From NCBI GenBank assembly GCA_010094045.1, contig ML986622.1:186001-250000 (forward strand): a DNA stretch of 64,000 bases, given 5' to 3'. The notes beneath the pieces are model-generated. The model was not told where the DNA came from. It worked only from the letters and a program-made list of their open reading frames with translations, and made no database searches. The stretch's first letter is position 1; every line of letters begins with the position of its first letter. The DNA comes from Lojkania enalia. Taxonomy: Eukaryota > Ascomycota > Dothideomycetes > Pleosporales. The translations under genes and the position numbers were made by a program. Shown in pieces: positions 45,409 through 57,090 of this stretch.

Positions 45409-46135
45409 GATCGCCCATTGTGCCCAACAAAAACAAATCCCAGAACACGCACACAGCCCCTTTCCTACGCAAATTGCCAACAACACCCATGCAATCACCC
45501 CTTCACATCCACAAAACCAAAAAAAAATCCAAGGACTGGATTGACTCCCCTCCCGTTTTTTCTTGGCGCACATGCACGTAACGGCCTGGTTGCATCCCCA
45601 ACGTTCCCCGGAGTTTTCTTCACATTCGCCGAATTTGTTGTCTGTCACTGTGCTGCTCACCCCCATCCCACATCTTCCCACTAACACCACAACTGCACTC
45701 AAACTGCCCCTCGACCACGCCCCTTCCCCTCGCCAGCCGAAAGGCGGGGGCCCGCGTCGAGAGTACTTGACTTTGAAACCTCCAATTTCCTATGTTTAGT
45801 ATTGCGTGGTGGAAGATTGTGCACGCGTGGTTGGCGGGGGAAAGATCGTGGCAGTCGTTTCCGATTTCCAGTTAGTTTTTTCCCGCGATGGTCTGAGAAT
45901 CTGTTTTGAGGGACGAGCCCCCCGTTCGGTTCTTGAGGGATTGATTGGAGGGGAATGTCTAAGAGGAGCGGGTTTAGATTGGGCTGAGACCGCTTGGACG
46001 GATGGGTAGGTTGGCGGGATTTGGTTGGCGGTAGCTAGTAATGAGAAAATCCAGGTTGCCGCTAATGTTGTTTGGCTTAATTGCTGTCATGCTGCAAGTG
46101 GTGGTTTACTGACTTGACCGATTCAAGTACCTTGG

Positions 46136-46170
46136 AAAAAAAAAAAAAAAAAAAACCAATTTTTTTTTTT
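46136..46170. repeat. A20 run followed by T11
   Basis: Twenty A (46136-46155), then CCAA, then eleven T: an imperfect A/T hairpin. Confidence 0.85.
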
Positions 46171-46638
46171 CCGCAATCGTAGGCAGACTCCACCTTTCTC
46201 AGACATCTCATACACGAAAACACACTTTCGATACCAAAGCCACGGGGAACCACCATGACACAGCCAAACACTCGCACTTCAAATACTCAAGAATTCCATT
46301 CATTTCCAGCTAGCCCTTCCAGGAAAACTATCCATCTCACCCTTCATCCATACAGCCTACAGACAACCTCACACATCCATCCAGCAAAACAAACATACCC
46401 TCACCTTACACCCCTATAACGCAACTGCCGCTCACCCAAAAAGACCAAAGTCCACATCCTCAACACACATCATCTCCCAAAAAGAAAAAAGTCACTCAGA
46501 GATCGATCACTCGCATCCCATTAAAACAACGCTAAACATCACTTTCAACACCCCACTCATGATCCCTCTCAAGAAATAATCAACCCAGCAAAATAACAAC
46601 ACCCGAAGCAACACCCCTTATCATCCGTAAACCCAAAG

Positions 46639-46656
46639 AAAAAAAAAAAAAAAAAA
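46639..46656. repeat. A18 homopolymer
   Basis: Eighteen consecutive A residues on the + strand. Confidence 0.85.
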
Positions 46657-46879
46657 GAAAACTGAAGTATGTGTCCAACGGCCTCAATGCCGATGTCCAA
46701 TTCCGTACATGCAGTGTTATTTCGAGCCAGATCAACGTCGCACAAAATCCGCCAAGCTTAGCCCAGTGCTCATGCCCCATGATCAAGCCTTTTGATAAAC
46801 GAAAACGTGCACCCAACACGAAAGACGCGGAGAAAAAATCTTCCGAGATTAGTTTCGCAATATTGTATCCGCAACTTGG

Positions 46880-46902
46880 AAAAAAAAAAAAAAAAAAAAA
46901 AA
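46880..46902. repeat. A23 homopolymer
   Basis: Twenty-three consecutive A residues on the + strand. Confidence 0.85.
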
Positions 46903-47074
46903 TTTATTTGGGCGCAACGATGGTAAGAACATCAGATAAGGCGGCTTCATAGTCGTCTACGTGAAATCTTGGAAGGTAGATGCAGGGCACATCATGCATA
47001 GCCATCCGGTATTCGCAACGTACAAGTACAAAATTAGAGAAAATTTTTGGTCGAACGGAAAATTGGGGTATTCA

Positions 47075-49086
47075 TTATTGTATTCGCTTCCGCTTTCGGG
47101 CCTCGTCGGGATCATCTTCGTCTGCTCTCTCGGCTGTCTCTGCGGGGTTGAGCAGTGAGTGCACATTGGACGCCATACTCGATCGTCGCGTCGGTGGGCC
47201 AGGGGTGTCAAAGCCTTTTAGCGCAACGGGGAATCGTGCACCTGGTAGAGACCAGCTATCGGCGCTTAATGTAGAGGGCGTGGTATCACTGGTTAAAGGT
47301 GGAGTCCCTTGGCGAGACGACTGTTGGCGAGGTCCACCGGATAGTTTGTATTTCTCCAAAGTATCACGGAGCTGCTGGTCATGCTCTCCGATAGGTGTCC
47401 GATGTGGCGATGATGGCCATTGGGATGAATTGTGGCCGGATGTATACGGAGAGTGTGATGGCGGTTGCGGTGGCCAGCCATAGGTGCGTATATCTGCCGA
47501 AGTATGCCGTCTATACAGATTATAGGGAGGGGAAGTACTATTTCCTAAGGTAGAACCCGGATGCTGAATAGACGGAGGAGGTGGTGGGGGTGGCTGGTGA
47601 CTCGCTGGGGTCCTGGCAGATGATGGGGAGTAATTACCCGTGCCTATTGAGCCGTAACGACGCGGAGAAATCGCAATATGGGCCGGGACCGGAGGTTTAA
47701 ATGGTCCTTGGCGAGAACTGCCTGCCAAAGAACCCCTCCGCTGCTCGTTGAAATTGTCCTGGGGGACTTGCCGAGGTGAAAGCGGTGGTGCGTTGGCACT
47801 GTCGAGCTGCGAAAAGTATTGCTGACGGGCGGAGAGGGGCTCCTGGGGTTCCTCAAGTGCGCGCAGCATCTCGGTGTGCCGAGCAATATCACGCTGCATC
47901 AAGCCAACTGGTGTATGGTAAGCACGTCCTTCGAACAAGGTATAGGCAGAACCTACCATCCTTGTGGATTTGGCTTTCCGGGTCTGGCACCATGGCCAAA
48001 ATGTAATTCGTGAGGTCCTGATTCCACTACCCCCGGTACATTAGCTGATGTCGATCAAGTCTCGACACGCGAACGAACCTGGTGACATCTCATCATCCCC
48101 TCCATTAGGACGAGATTCTTTTGATTGAGGTAGGCGCAGCTGTCCTCGGACCGTTGCATTCGCGCGTGCATGTCGTAGAGGCTATGTTCAAGAACGTTCA
48201 GCCGCGATTCAACCGGATCAGGCATCGGCTCGACAGGAGCGCCGGCAGGCGGACCGGAAGGCACTTTGGGCGTCGAAAAGGAATCTCGGTGGATCAGCGC
48301 GTGCCTCGAAGCACGTCGTTTGATTTCGCGCAGGCCGACCAGGTCGCCCCTCTTGAAACTACCGTTGCCGTGCTTGAACTCCCAGAGCGGCGAGTCAGGG
48401 GAGCCCGTGTGGAAAACATCGCTCACTGTAACGCAAATTAGAAGTGCTCGAGCGCACAAGCAAGCGCGTGTATACCTTTGTGGAAGCCGTACATATTCAA
48501 TTGTCGGACAAACGAGGAAATGTTGGTGTGCTTAAAGTATGATCTACAGCGCCGGTTAGATAGATTAAAGGCGGCCAAAGCTCCAGATCTACGTACGACA
48601 GAACTTTAGAGAACTCGCTTGAAGGGGACATGACAAAACTCTCGCCAGTACTCGACCACGAGATGAGGTGCTGGATGCTCTGGTCCTCGAGCATGCTGCG
48701 GTCGCATTAGCCGACACAATTCGTCATACAGCAATTGCGTAGACCCACTTGTATAGCTTGTGAATAAACGCCGTTTGGACGACCTTGGGCTGCTGTGCTG
48801 CCGCAGCAGCCCCCGTCGCGGGGGCAGAAGCGCCGTTTGTCCCACTATTGCCCCCGTCTGAGTCTCCGTTTGCTGCCTGGCTCGTCCCGTTCCTGTCGCC
48901 CACTGGGCTACTCAAGACTGGCGGGCCCATTGTCGGCAGCGTCGACGGCGTGATGTCCATTGGGTCGCGCGGGGGTGTCAGTGTTGAGGACGAGGACGAG
49001 GGTAGAATCGGAATTGCTTTGTGCATCCCCTGGCCGTGAGGATCCGCCGAGAAGGGACTTCGACGCACTTCTGCGGCAGAAGCCAT
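47075..49086 (-). CDS. HSF-type transcription factor (Sfl1/HSF-like)
   Basis: Model complement(join(47075..47907,47957..48026,48079..48425,48476..48543,48597..48695,48749..49086)), 584 aa. Heat-shock-factor-type DNA-binding domain: FIHKLYNMLEDQSIQHLISW, SSEFSKVLSSYFKHTNISSF and the recognition helix VRQLNMYGFHK, then SPLWEFKHGNGSFKRGDLVG, at residues ~100-200. The context (KLYNMLEDxSIQHLISWS) matches the fungal HSF/Sfl1 group. A likely coiled coil follows (NVLEHSLYDMHARMQRSEDS). The remainder is Pro/Ser/Gln-rich and ends acidic/basic (ADEDDPDEARKRKRI). Five introns of 49-53 bp interrupt the gene, four of them in or just after the DNA-binding region; all keep phase. The start at 49086 begins MASAAEVRRSPFSAD. 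Whether it represses like Sfl1 or activates like Hsf1 cannot be told. Confidence 0.92.
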
Positions 49087-49740
49087 TGCGCCCACCGCAG
49101 AAGAGCAATTCGAGGGCGCCGCGAGAGGCTCGAGTCGAGGCGTCGGCGTGCGCGCCGCTAGCGGTGGGGGAGGGGTTAGGCAAAAGAATGGTGCTGCAGA
49201 ACGGGCGGATGCCGATATAGAAATCCCCCCGGAGAGACGGCGCAGCTACAGAGGAATGGCAGTAGAGTTAGTTCTAGTGCACCCGAATGTATTGATCGTC
49301 TCGGGCCCAATGCGGCACCACGTTATACCATGATAGTAAGCGCAATCTGTCGGGCGGAGGAGAGCGGTGGTGGCAGGCGCGTCGGGGGGCGGGTGTGCAT
49401 TCGAGTCAAGTCGCAGTCGGGCGGCGCTGGGCGGTGCGAGAGCGGGTCTGTCGAGGCGGCGAGTGTGTGGTGGTATGTGTGCAAAGGTGGGGAGGACGTC
49501 GACATAGGTAGGATGGGTAGGATGGGTACGGGTGCTGCAAAGGGGAGGGTTCCCTGAGCGCGGCCTCTCCTGGACGGGCCCGCGGGTGGTTCTTTGTCGG
49601 ATTGGGGAGGTGCCGTGAAGGAGGAGGCTCGCAGGCGGCCGGCACGGCGAAGGAACGATGCGATGCGATGCGGGCGCGCTGATGGGCCGCAGGGACTTCA
49701 GAGCGGCGGTAGCGTCTGGAGCCCGTTCTTCTGTGCAGAC

Positions 49741-49772
49741 GTGCAGATGTGCAGATGTGCAGATGTGCAGAT
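49741..49772. repeat. GTGCAGAT x4 tandem repeat
   Basis: Four perfect 8-bp units of GTGCAGAT, flanked by degenerate copies (CTGTGCAGAC before and GTGGACGG after). Confidence 0.9.
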
Positions 49773-50185
49773 GTGGACGGCGGATATGCGAGATCAGAGC
49801 GCTGGAGAAGAGGGGAGCGGCGCTTGGCGGCAGGAGGAGCTATCGGTTTGGGATGAGCTGTGGATGTGGCTGTCCAGTGTCGCAAAACGATCCTGGGCCA
49901 AGAGCCAGGACGCAGAGCGCAGTCCGCAGTGGGAACTCCCCTCAGATTACTATTGCGCAATGCACAGCTACGGGGAGATCATAGCGGCCGGGAGCGAGGA
50001 TGACAGCGAGCAGGGCAAGCAACAGAGCAGAGAGCGTCGGGAGGCTCCTGCGCGCAACGCACACGCTCACGCACACGAGCGCTCAGTGTCGGGGCGTGCA
50101 AGCTTGTTAAGAAAAAGACCCAAATGATGGACTTGGGGCATGGGGGAACGCGGTTCAGGCGCCTGCAGCGTTCCGGCAAAGCACG

Positions 50186-50212
50186 CAAGCAGGCAGGCAG
50201 GCAGGCAAGCAG
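50186..50212. repeat. AGGC/AAGC tetranucleotide tract
   Basis: A run of (A/G)GCA(G/A) units, reading AAGCAGGCAGGCAGGCAGGC and continuing with AAGCAG. Confidence 0.75.
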
Positions 50213-51258
50213 ACGTGCTAGGCCAAGGGACAACGGACGTGCTGCCGTTGTAGGCTATCCCCATCTATCCACCCGTCCAGCTTGCTGCGATTACTCGGGG
50301 CAGAGGTTCCGCAACGGGGGGTCCAAGTCTGCCGAAAAGCGAACCCCTACGCGCATGCAACCCCCGGCCGACTGAAACCATTGCGGGGCTCTACTTATAG
50401 AGCGCTGCTACAGTATACCTTGCTATACCTCGCTATATGTAGCCGTGCCATGGCCTGGGGCGTCTCTGCTGTGCCGTAGCCCGCCATAGCGCGCATGGTA
50501 TTGGACCGGCTGCGAAGTCAGCGGGCAGCGGGCAGCGATACCGCGATAGTAACAGAACCTCGAAGCTGGATCATAGCAGCAGCAATAATGCAATTACAGT
50601 AGTAACGGCCATGAGCGGATTTTGGTAGCCGGCTGTCGGTCTGCCTGTTATGTACGTACATACCAAGCCGGCGCCACCACCAGCACCAGAAGCTCCCCAG
50701 TGCTGGGTGCCATCTATGGTGCTTCTGGTATGCTGCTCCGAGGGCGCCTGCATGCGTCGTCTCCGACACCGCGCGCCACGAGGAGGAGGGGCGCACGCGG
50801 TACAACCGCTGACGAGCCAGCTCTGGCCCACCACCAAGACTGCTGGCGATCGTCTTGAGCATCTCGCCGGATTGTCACAGAGCAGGTCCTGAAGTGGTAG
50901 AACCCTGGGGGCTGGTCACTAGAGCATGCACTGAGTGCCCAGCACGGGCCGCCGCTCGAGAAGCCAGTACCACGGAACTACCCAGCTAGGCAGGCATTGT
51001 AGTGTCTTACCTACTTCTCACCACCGCCCCCCAGCGCAACGGCTACTTCCGTCCTGACCAACCCCCGAGTCCAGCCAATGCAACTGTTTCAGGTGTACTT
51101 ACTGTGCGGTTGTTATTGTTCATAGTGGCGTCGAGTAGTTCCCCAACTAAGGAAAAGCAAAAGTTTGATTTCGACTCCTAAGGACCGTCACGACCGTTTC
51201 AGTGCGTCTGGCCATCCCCTGCTCCTAGCCAACGTGGACAGCCAGGTCAAGCTGAATT

Positions 51259-52897
51259 ATGGATCCAATAGACGTCGTAGATGCACTTCGACAACCCGCA
51301 AAATCCAACGCCTCGAGGAAGGAGGCTCTCGACGCGCTGCTCAAAGAATTGACTCCATATGAATGGCGAGACTTGCAAGCAATTCTCAATCAGAGATCCT
51401 TCCAATACGACATCGTCGGATCCCTTCCAGCTGAATTGGTTGCCATCGTCTTTGCTCACCTCGACGTCGCTGCACCCTACCGGTTGCGATGTGTGTCAAG
51501 ACGCTGGAATGATGTGTTGCGCTCATCCGATACCGTGAAGAGAGCTCTCCAGAAATATTATGATCAGCCCCTGGTCGGAGCAACTGGCCAAAACGATGAG
51601 GATGCAGCGCTATATGCTCGCAAAGCAGAGCAGATCTACCGCTTATCCACCGGCAAACCCTATTCTTCCTTAAGTCTTGAACTGAGAGCGAAAAGCTTGG
51701 CATCAAAGATTTTACTTACAGGCGATACCTTAATTTGGGTTGGAGACAACGGGTTCACCCTGTCCTACAAACTTTACATTTACAACTTTCGCACCCATGA
51801 TCTTTGGCTAGTTCATTCACCAGCCCGTGAGAGCATCGTCAAACATGCCTCATCCGATCAATTAGTTGCCTTCTATACCTTTTCAGGGACATGTTACGTT
51901 ATCGACCTCGTCTCGAGGGAACGCAAGCACTTCAAATTGACTTCTGCGATGTTCTATCAGTTTCAGGTCCGGGGTCGTATGGTTGCGTGCAGCGGCTTCC
52001 TCGAAAACGCTGCATCAATCTACTGGTGGGATTTTGACTCTTCAAGCGGCCGGTCATTCAATGTCCGCCTAACAGACAAGCCCTTCTTGGATGTAGAGCG
52101 CTGGATACCGCCCCACCAGGCATGGAACCCATTGGGTCGATGGGGTGGAAGATTTGAGTGGTATGGGATATTGCCTGATTGCTCGTCAAAGACTTTTATC
52201 ATATTTACTAGCAATGTTGGAAAGAACAATGATTCACAAAGTGTCCCCGTTTGCTGCATTCACTATGCTCAATACGACTTGCTAGGAAAGTTCATTCGCG
52301 GCGGGCGAAAGGGGTTCTCAACCCCTGGGACGCTGACTGTCCTTGAGGTCTTGCAACCAACAGGTCGAGGAGAAAGGCCCCGCATTCTATGCAATTACGC
52401 ACGTATGGGGCGCGAGTACCGCGCAGTATTCGAATTTGACATGCATGCCTTCGCCTTCACGGAAATAGGACTACCTGGATCCAGTCGCAATTGGGTCCCG
52501 TATCCTGAGATCACCTGGTGGAGAGATATATTTTACGGCATTTTGCTCAGCGAGAACGAAAATTCCAATGACTACAAGTACTACGAGTACGGTGAATGTG
52601 CTACCAAATGCTATGGCACCTCGTACGCTAACTGGTCCATTCTCATCAATGATAGTCTACTAACGTAGAAATAGAGACATGCCGACCTCTAAAGTGGTGA
52701 CCGGATCATCTACAACCCCCTGGTACGAAACGAAGGCCTTCGAGACACATGCAATGGAAAACATGCATCTCTTGATGAATGAGGCCGTCGTAATCGTATA
52801 TGCTAAGAACTCACATAGATTAGAAATCTTTTGCTTCGACAAAGAAATTTCACTGACTGACACAAGCAAAATTCTCTCTAGGTTGAGCGAGACTTAG
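51259..52897 (+). CDS. F-box protein
   Basis: Model join(51259..52622,52669..52897), 530 aa. F-box proteins recruit substrates to SCF ubiquitin ligases through Skp1. The F-box lies at residues ~54-100: VGSLPAELVAIVFAHLDVAA then YRLRCVSRRWNDVLRSS. The rest (~400 residues) reads as repeated beta-strand blocks (LILTGDTLIWVG-like, LYIYNFRTHDLWLVH, YWWDFDSSSGRSFNV) and is probably a beta-propeller-like substrate domain. Without splicing the frame stops at 52668. A 46-bp intron (GTACGC...CTAAC...TAG) joins it in phase to NRDMPTSKVVTGSST and to a C-terminal block (SHRLEIFCFDKEIS) typical of this fungal F-box group. An alternative donor upstream (GTACTA) would also keep frame. The F-box is sure; the C-terminal join is probable. 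Substrate unknown. Confidence 0.82.
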
Positions 52898-53653
52898 GAC
52901 TTTCGCGATTGCTCGAATCTGATTGATCAGACGGAGCAACCAGTTCCATGTAGGACCCTGACAACAAAATTGGACATAACCTGGTCTATTTTGCATTGCA
53001 CAGCAATAGCCTGTTATCCCCATTCGAAATTAACTTCGGAAATTCGGTACACCTGCGAAAGAGTACAAAAAAGAGAAGGAGGCGATTGCATGTTGCTTGG
53101 GGCCTCTAACATACCCTGACACTACCCCAATGGAAAGGCGCTGAAGCCATGCGCTAGACTCCAGATAATTCCTGAAACAGATTGCGCATATAGCCGACTG
53201 CGGCTGCAATAGAGTAATATTCACTATTCATCATTTAACACACTTCCAACACGAGAAATGCATTTACCTTTGTTCTACTTCTAAAACGTTCTAGGGTGCA
53301 CTCTATTCTAGAAACCACAGTAATAACAGAGCAAATATAGTGTCCAGACATTGTCTAGGGATTCTGTGAATGTGACTCGTCTGTAACCTCTCATCACCTC
53401 TACAGGGCGCACAACCTACAGCAAATCAATGCACATCTTCCTCAGCACTGCACTGCACCCCCTCTCTTCCTTGCCCTGCAGCACGCCCAACGCCCACTAG
53501 CCGTCTGCAGCCTAGCGCAGGGCGGCCTCGTGGGTCCCTCTGTGACATACTTTGTCCCGCTTCGGAGGAGCCCGAGTCCTCGTTGACTCCCAAAATTCCT
53601 AACCAAAATTTTGAGAGCTTCCACCCCTCCCGGTCCCGCTACTATTCGCAGCC
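52898..53653. other. Intergenic
   Basis: About 750 bp; no gene supported. The last 200 bp form the upstream region of the phosphoribosyltransferase gene. Confidence 0.4.
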
Positions 53654-54815
53654 ATGATCGAAAAAGTCTACGTCACGTATAACCAAGTGCGTATAAATTT
53701 CCTTTGCTTCGCAGGGGCGCTCTGAAACGCGAGGCGTATGTGAGATGGATCCAGTACAAAACCTTATCGATCAGAAGGCTGGCTAGCTGGGTACACAGCA
53801 CATGCGCATGTTGTTTTCTACGAGACGGCCCATACTGGCTGCTGTGCTACGCTTAGCGGCTGTCGCCGAGCATAACGATTATGCATCGTCGAAACGCATA
53901 AACATTTCTTTGGTCTTAGGTTTGTATAAGAAAGGAGGTGGACGTTGCTGCGTCCAGGACTGCATTCTTCGAACGTTTGTCGCTTCGGGGACGATATTAT
54001 CCCGTCCCCTTGTCGTTGCGCGCGTCCTTGTAAGTCGGAAGTATAGGGACTGACTCGTCTGTTGTGGGGAATAGGTCCACAAGCTGTGCCAGGCGTCGGC
54101 GGAGCGCATTCTCAATGACTTTCAGCCGAATTTGATGATTGCGATTGGTGGTGGCGGATATGTGCCAGCGCGGATTTTGCGGTATGCTGGCTCAACCATT
54201 CCTACATTTCTATTCCCCGAATATAGTTTGAAGAAGTTTGAGACGGAAGCATATGGTGCTGATTTGATTTTGTAGTTCGTTCCTCAAGAAACCTGGGAAC
54301 CCCAACATCCCCATCCAAGCCATTGGTCTCTCTCTCTATGAATCTCTCGGCACCGACCCCATTGAATTGCCTGGCACAAAAGTCACCCGTACGCAATGGC
54401 TCGATCTCTCCTCGCTCGAGATGGCCAACTTGATCGGCAAGAATGTATTGATTGTCGACGAGGTTGACGATACGCGGACAACGCTCGAATACGCGGTCAA
54501 GGAGCTAGAGAAGGATGTTCTGCAGGCACAGAAGAAGCTGGGTAGGGAAGGCGAGAAGACAACGTTTAGCATCTTTGTGTTGCATAATAAGGATAAGACG
54601 AAGAAGGGAGTCCTGCCGCAGCATGTTATGGACGGAAAGTATTTGGCTGCGAGGACGGTGGGCGATGTGTGGATTTGCTATCCGTGGGAGGCTGTGTACG
54701 TTTCCCGGTCCTTACTATGGGGTATAATTTTAGGATGTAGTTTTGCTAACGGAGCCATAGGGATATCGATGCGCATGACCGTCTCTCGAAGGAGCAGGAA
54801 GTGCAGAGAAAATAA
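53654..54815 (+). CDS. XPT1: Xanthine phosphoribosyltransferase
   Basis: Model join(53654..53686,54075..54181,54276..54695,54761..54815), 204 aa. XPRT joins xanthine (also guanine/hypoxanthine) to PRPP, making XMP in purine salvage. The first exon is 11 codons (MIEKVYVTYNQ) and continues as VHKLCQASAERIL, matching yeast Xpt1-type proteins. Motifs: IAIGGGGYVPARILRSFL, NIPIQAIGLSLYESLG, TQWLDLSS, the PRPP loop NVLIVDEVDDTRTTLEYAVK, SIFVLHNKDKTKKGVLPQ and DVWICYPWEAVDIDAH. The acidic pair before the PRPP-binding DDTRTT is intact. Introns 2 and 3 are 94 and 65 bp. Intron 1 is 388 bp, long for this genome, but the joined protein is continuous with the family. Length agrees with ~200 aa family members. 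Confidence 0.93.
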
Positions 54816-55202
54816 TGGACTCGAAGATCAAGTCTAAGGAAAAAGTTTTTGGAATTGGCCTTGGATATAGGCAAGTCTTATGGAGCATAATAGTGTCGGT
54901 GAACGCTTTAGAAGAATTTCGAGGTTTTCATCCTCGTAAATATAGAAGTGATCCTGCATGTATATTGTGCATGCTAGGACATCATACAGTCGCCACACAA
55001 CCTAGGCAACAGAAAACAAAACAGTATATGAATTTAACAGCTACTCTCATGAAGTCAAGACCGCTCATGAAATCTAGCGCAACGATACATCATTTTCTAT
55101 AATTCTTCTATTTGCTTTTTGCTCTAAATGATTCCAAGACCAACTACACCAATCACACATCTACACCGCGAGCTAAAAAGACAGCCTATTACATCCAGCC
55201 TA
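54816..55202. other. Convergent 3' spacer
   Basis: About 390 bp, AT-rich, between convergent stops. No further feature. Confidence 0.4.
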
Positions 55203-56124
55203 CTACGCCCCAACCTCAAACCTCCCCTCTACCAGCCCCCAAAACTGCTCCACAATCTTTTTCTGGCCCTCCCCAGCCCTCACAGCAAAATACCTCCTCT
55301 CCTCCACCCTCGGATTCCAATTCCCCGGATTTGCATCTACCATCAACCCACCCGCCTCCCTCAAAATGGCCCACCCAGCACAAACGTCCCACGCCCAGCA
55401 CCCGGCCTCCCAATAAATATCCAATGCACCACTAGCCACCGCACACAGATTCAGGGCCGCGGAGCCCAGCGACCTCAGCCCGTGGACCATCCCCCCACCC
55501 TCCTCCTTCCCCTGTGCCAACCTCGCAAATGTCTTACTCTTAACCGCAAAATCGTTGCCCGAGCGATCGCTACCCCATTCCACAGCCACCAGACACTCAC
55601 TTAGACTCAATGGGCCGGGAGGGGCGAGCGGCAGGCGCGTCGTCTGGTTGAGCCACGCGCCCTGCCCTTTGATCGCGGAGAACAGGGTCTGCGTGAAGGG
55701 GTTGAAGACGACGCCGATGCGGGGGTCGAGATCGATGGCCAGCCCCAGAGAGATGGAAACGTAGGGGTGCCGGTGCACGAAGTTGGTCGTGCCGTCTATC
55801 GGGTCGCAGATAAACGTCGGCGTGGACGTGAGGCGATCGCCTGGTTTGTATGTCTCTTCGCCCATGAACGCGAAGGTGGGGTATTTTGAGCGGAGGGAAG
55901 TGGAGATTAGGGTCTCGACGGCTTGGTCGGTTTCGGTAACGAGGTCGACGGCTAGGGTGGGTTAAGTTGCGATCTGGTATGATGGGATTGGGAGGTGTGG
56001 ATGTACAGTTTTTTTTGGTGCCCGCTGAGGCGCCTGTTGGGTGCGCCGATGTGATTGTTTCTCCTGCTTTGCGGGCGATGGAGATCATGAAGTCGTGGAT
56101 TTCTTGGAGATTGATGTCTGCCAT
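55203..56124 (-). CDS. Inositol monophosphatase family protein
   Basis: Model complement(join(55203..55951,56007..56124)), 288 aa. IMPases hydrolyse myo-inositol 1-phosphate, using Mg2+, and are Li+ sensitive. Metal-binding motifs: GEE (FAFMGEETYK), DPIDGTTNFVHRHPYVSISL, and the C-terminal WDVCAGWAILREAGG. N-terminal exon: MADINLQEIHDFMISIARKA then GTKKNSVDLVTETDQAVE after the 55-bp intron. All metal ligands (Glu of GEE, Asp-Asp of DPxDGT, Asp of WDxCAG) are present, so activity is likely. The C-terminal ~30 residues follow the family in length. In fungi, IMPases also serve quinate-pathway and inositol-synthesis genes; no such gene lies alongside here, so a housekeeping inositol role is the simplest reading. 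Confidence 0.94.
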
Positions 56125-56403
56125 TGTGAAGCTGTAGCGTTCAGTTTCTCTCAGCAGAGATTACAAGGCAGCAGTTCAATCAAGTCAAAATAAACTTAGA
56201 CAGTTGTTAGAAAACTCAGGGCGAATTGTTATCTTTATTATAAAAATGATAGGCTAACAGCTACCCCTCGGCGGGGCTAATCGATAAAGCCGGAAGCGAA
56301 AACCGTCCCTAAGCATTGCTAGCTACAGCCCTGACTTTGTTGCCCTCCCGCCCTATCTCAACATTTCAGTTCGTCCCGTTCCGTATCTCTATGCTTTGAT
56401 AAG
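56125..56403. promoter_or_regulatory. Divergent promoter of IMPase and thioesterase genes
   Basis: A 279-bp gap between two start codons facing away from each other. It presumably holds both core promoters. No specific binding site can be named with confidence. Confidence 0.4.
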
Positions 56404-57090
56404 ATGAGCACGTCGTCCTTGGGCAATGGCTCAACCCACGCCCTTACAATGGCCGACACCATAGCCCGTCTGAGCCAAACACCCTGGTGCGCTACCGTAA
56501 TCAACGACCCAAATTGGACGCCTACACGTACCGCAACTCGTGTTCCGAAGCCTTCGTCCGAAGATTCTTTTTTCGCAGAAACCCTGGGGACCGAACGAAC
56601 CATTCGGCTTTGTCTAACGCTGCGGCCAGCGGAAGCAGAGACTGGGGGCGATGGACCGGAGTTCAAGGAGGTGAAGACAATTATGGAGTTGGGAAGGGGG
56701 TTGAATGGACATCCGGACATTGCTCATGGAGGATTTGTCGCTACTATGTTGGATGAAATATTCGGAATGCTGATTACGTTGAATTTGGAGAAGAGGATGA
56801 GGAGGTCGAGGGAGAAGGGATTAGGGTCGCATGAGGGGATGAATATCTTCACTGCTTGTGGGTTCGCATATCCGTTCGTTGGGAAGGATAGATAACGGAA
56901 CTAACTAGCGCTAGATTTGAATACGAATTATAAGAGACCTGTTCCGACGCCGGGCATTATACTGTGCACGGCCCAGTTTGATAGACAGGACAGGAACAAG
57001 ACTTATGTCAAGGGTACGATCGAGGATGGAATGGGGACTATATATGCGACTGGGGTGGCCATGTTTGTCGAGGTCAAGACGAAGCTGTGA
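56404..57090 (+). CDS. Hot-dog-fold thioesterase family protein
   Basis: Model join(56404..56857,56915..57090), 209 aa. The PaaI/4HBT-type hot-dog superfamily hydrolyses acyl-CoA thioesters. The family motif is HPDIAHGGFVATMLDEIFGM (the HGG and following Asp/Glu region of the active site), preceded by a beta-strand (EVKTIMELGRGL). Exon 2 continues YLNTNYKRPVPTPGIILCTA then GTIEDGMGTIYATGVAMFVE, the hot-dog strands. The 57-bp intron splits a Tyr codon; without it a stop follows soon. A polar N-terminal ~70 residues precede the fold. No clear targeting signal. Acyl substrate unknown. Confidence 0.88.

Larger units (their letters stand above)
45409..47074. other. Convergent 3' region with poly(A) tracts
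   Basis: About 1.67 kb between convergent genes. C- and A-rich on the + strand, with three long A runs (listed separately). No gene supported. Confidence 0.5.
49087..51258. other. Long divergent upstream region
   Basis: About 2.2 kb between the HSF-type factor (-) and the F-box gene (+), GC-rich in 49100-50900, with several simple repeats. Long frames here are low-complexity (Arg/Pro/Ser/Cys) and were not accepted. It probably contains a long 5' leader of the transcription-factor gene. Confidence 0.5.

Noticed and set aside
49406..50127. Frames of 180 codons in the GC-rich upstream region
   Set aside because: Low-complexity, rich in Arg/Ser/His/Cys from simple repeats; both strands open.
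55112..55604. Pro-rich frames antisense to the inositol monophosphatase gene
   Set aside because: Mirror image of a well-supported gene.
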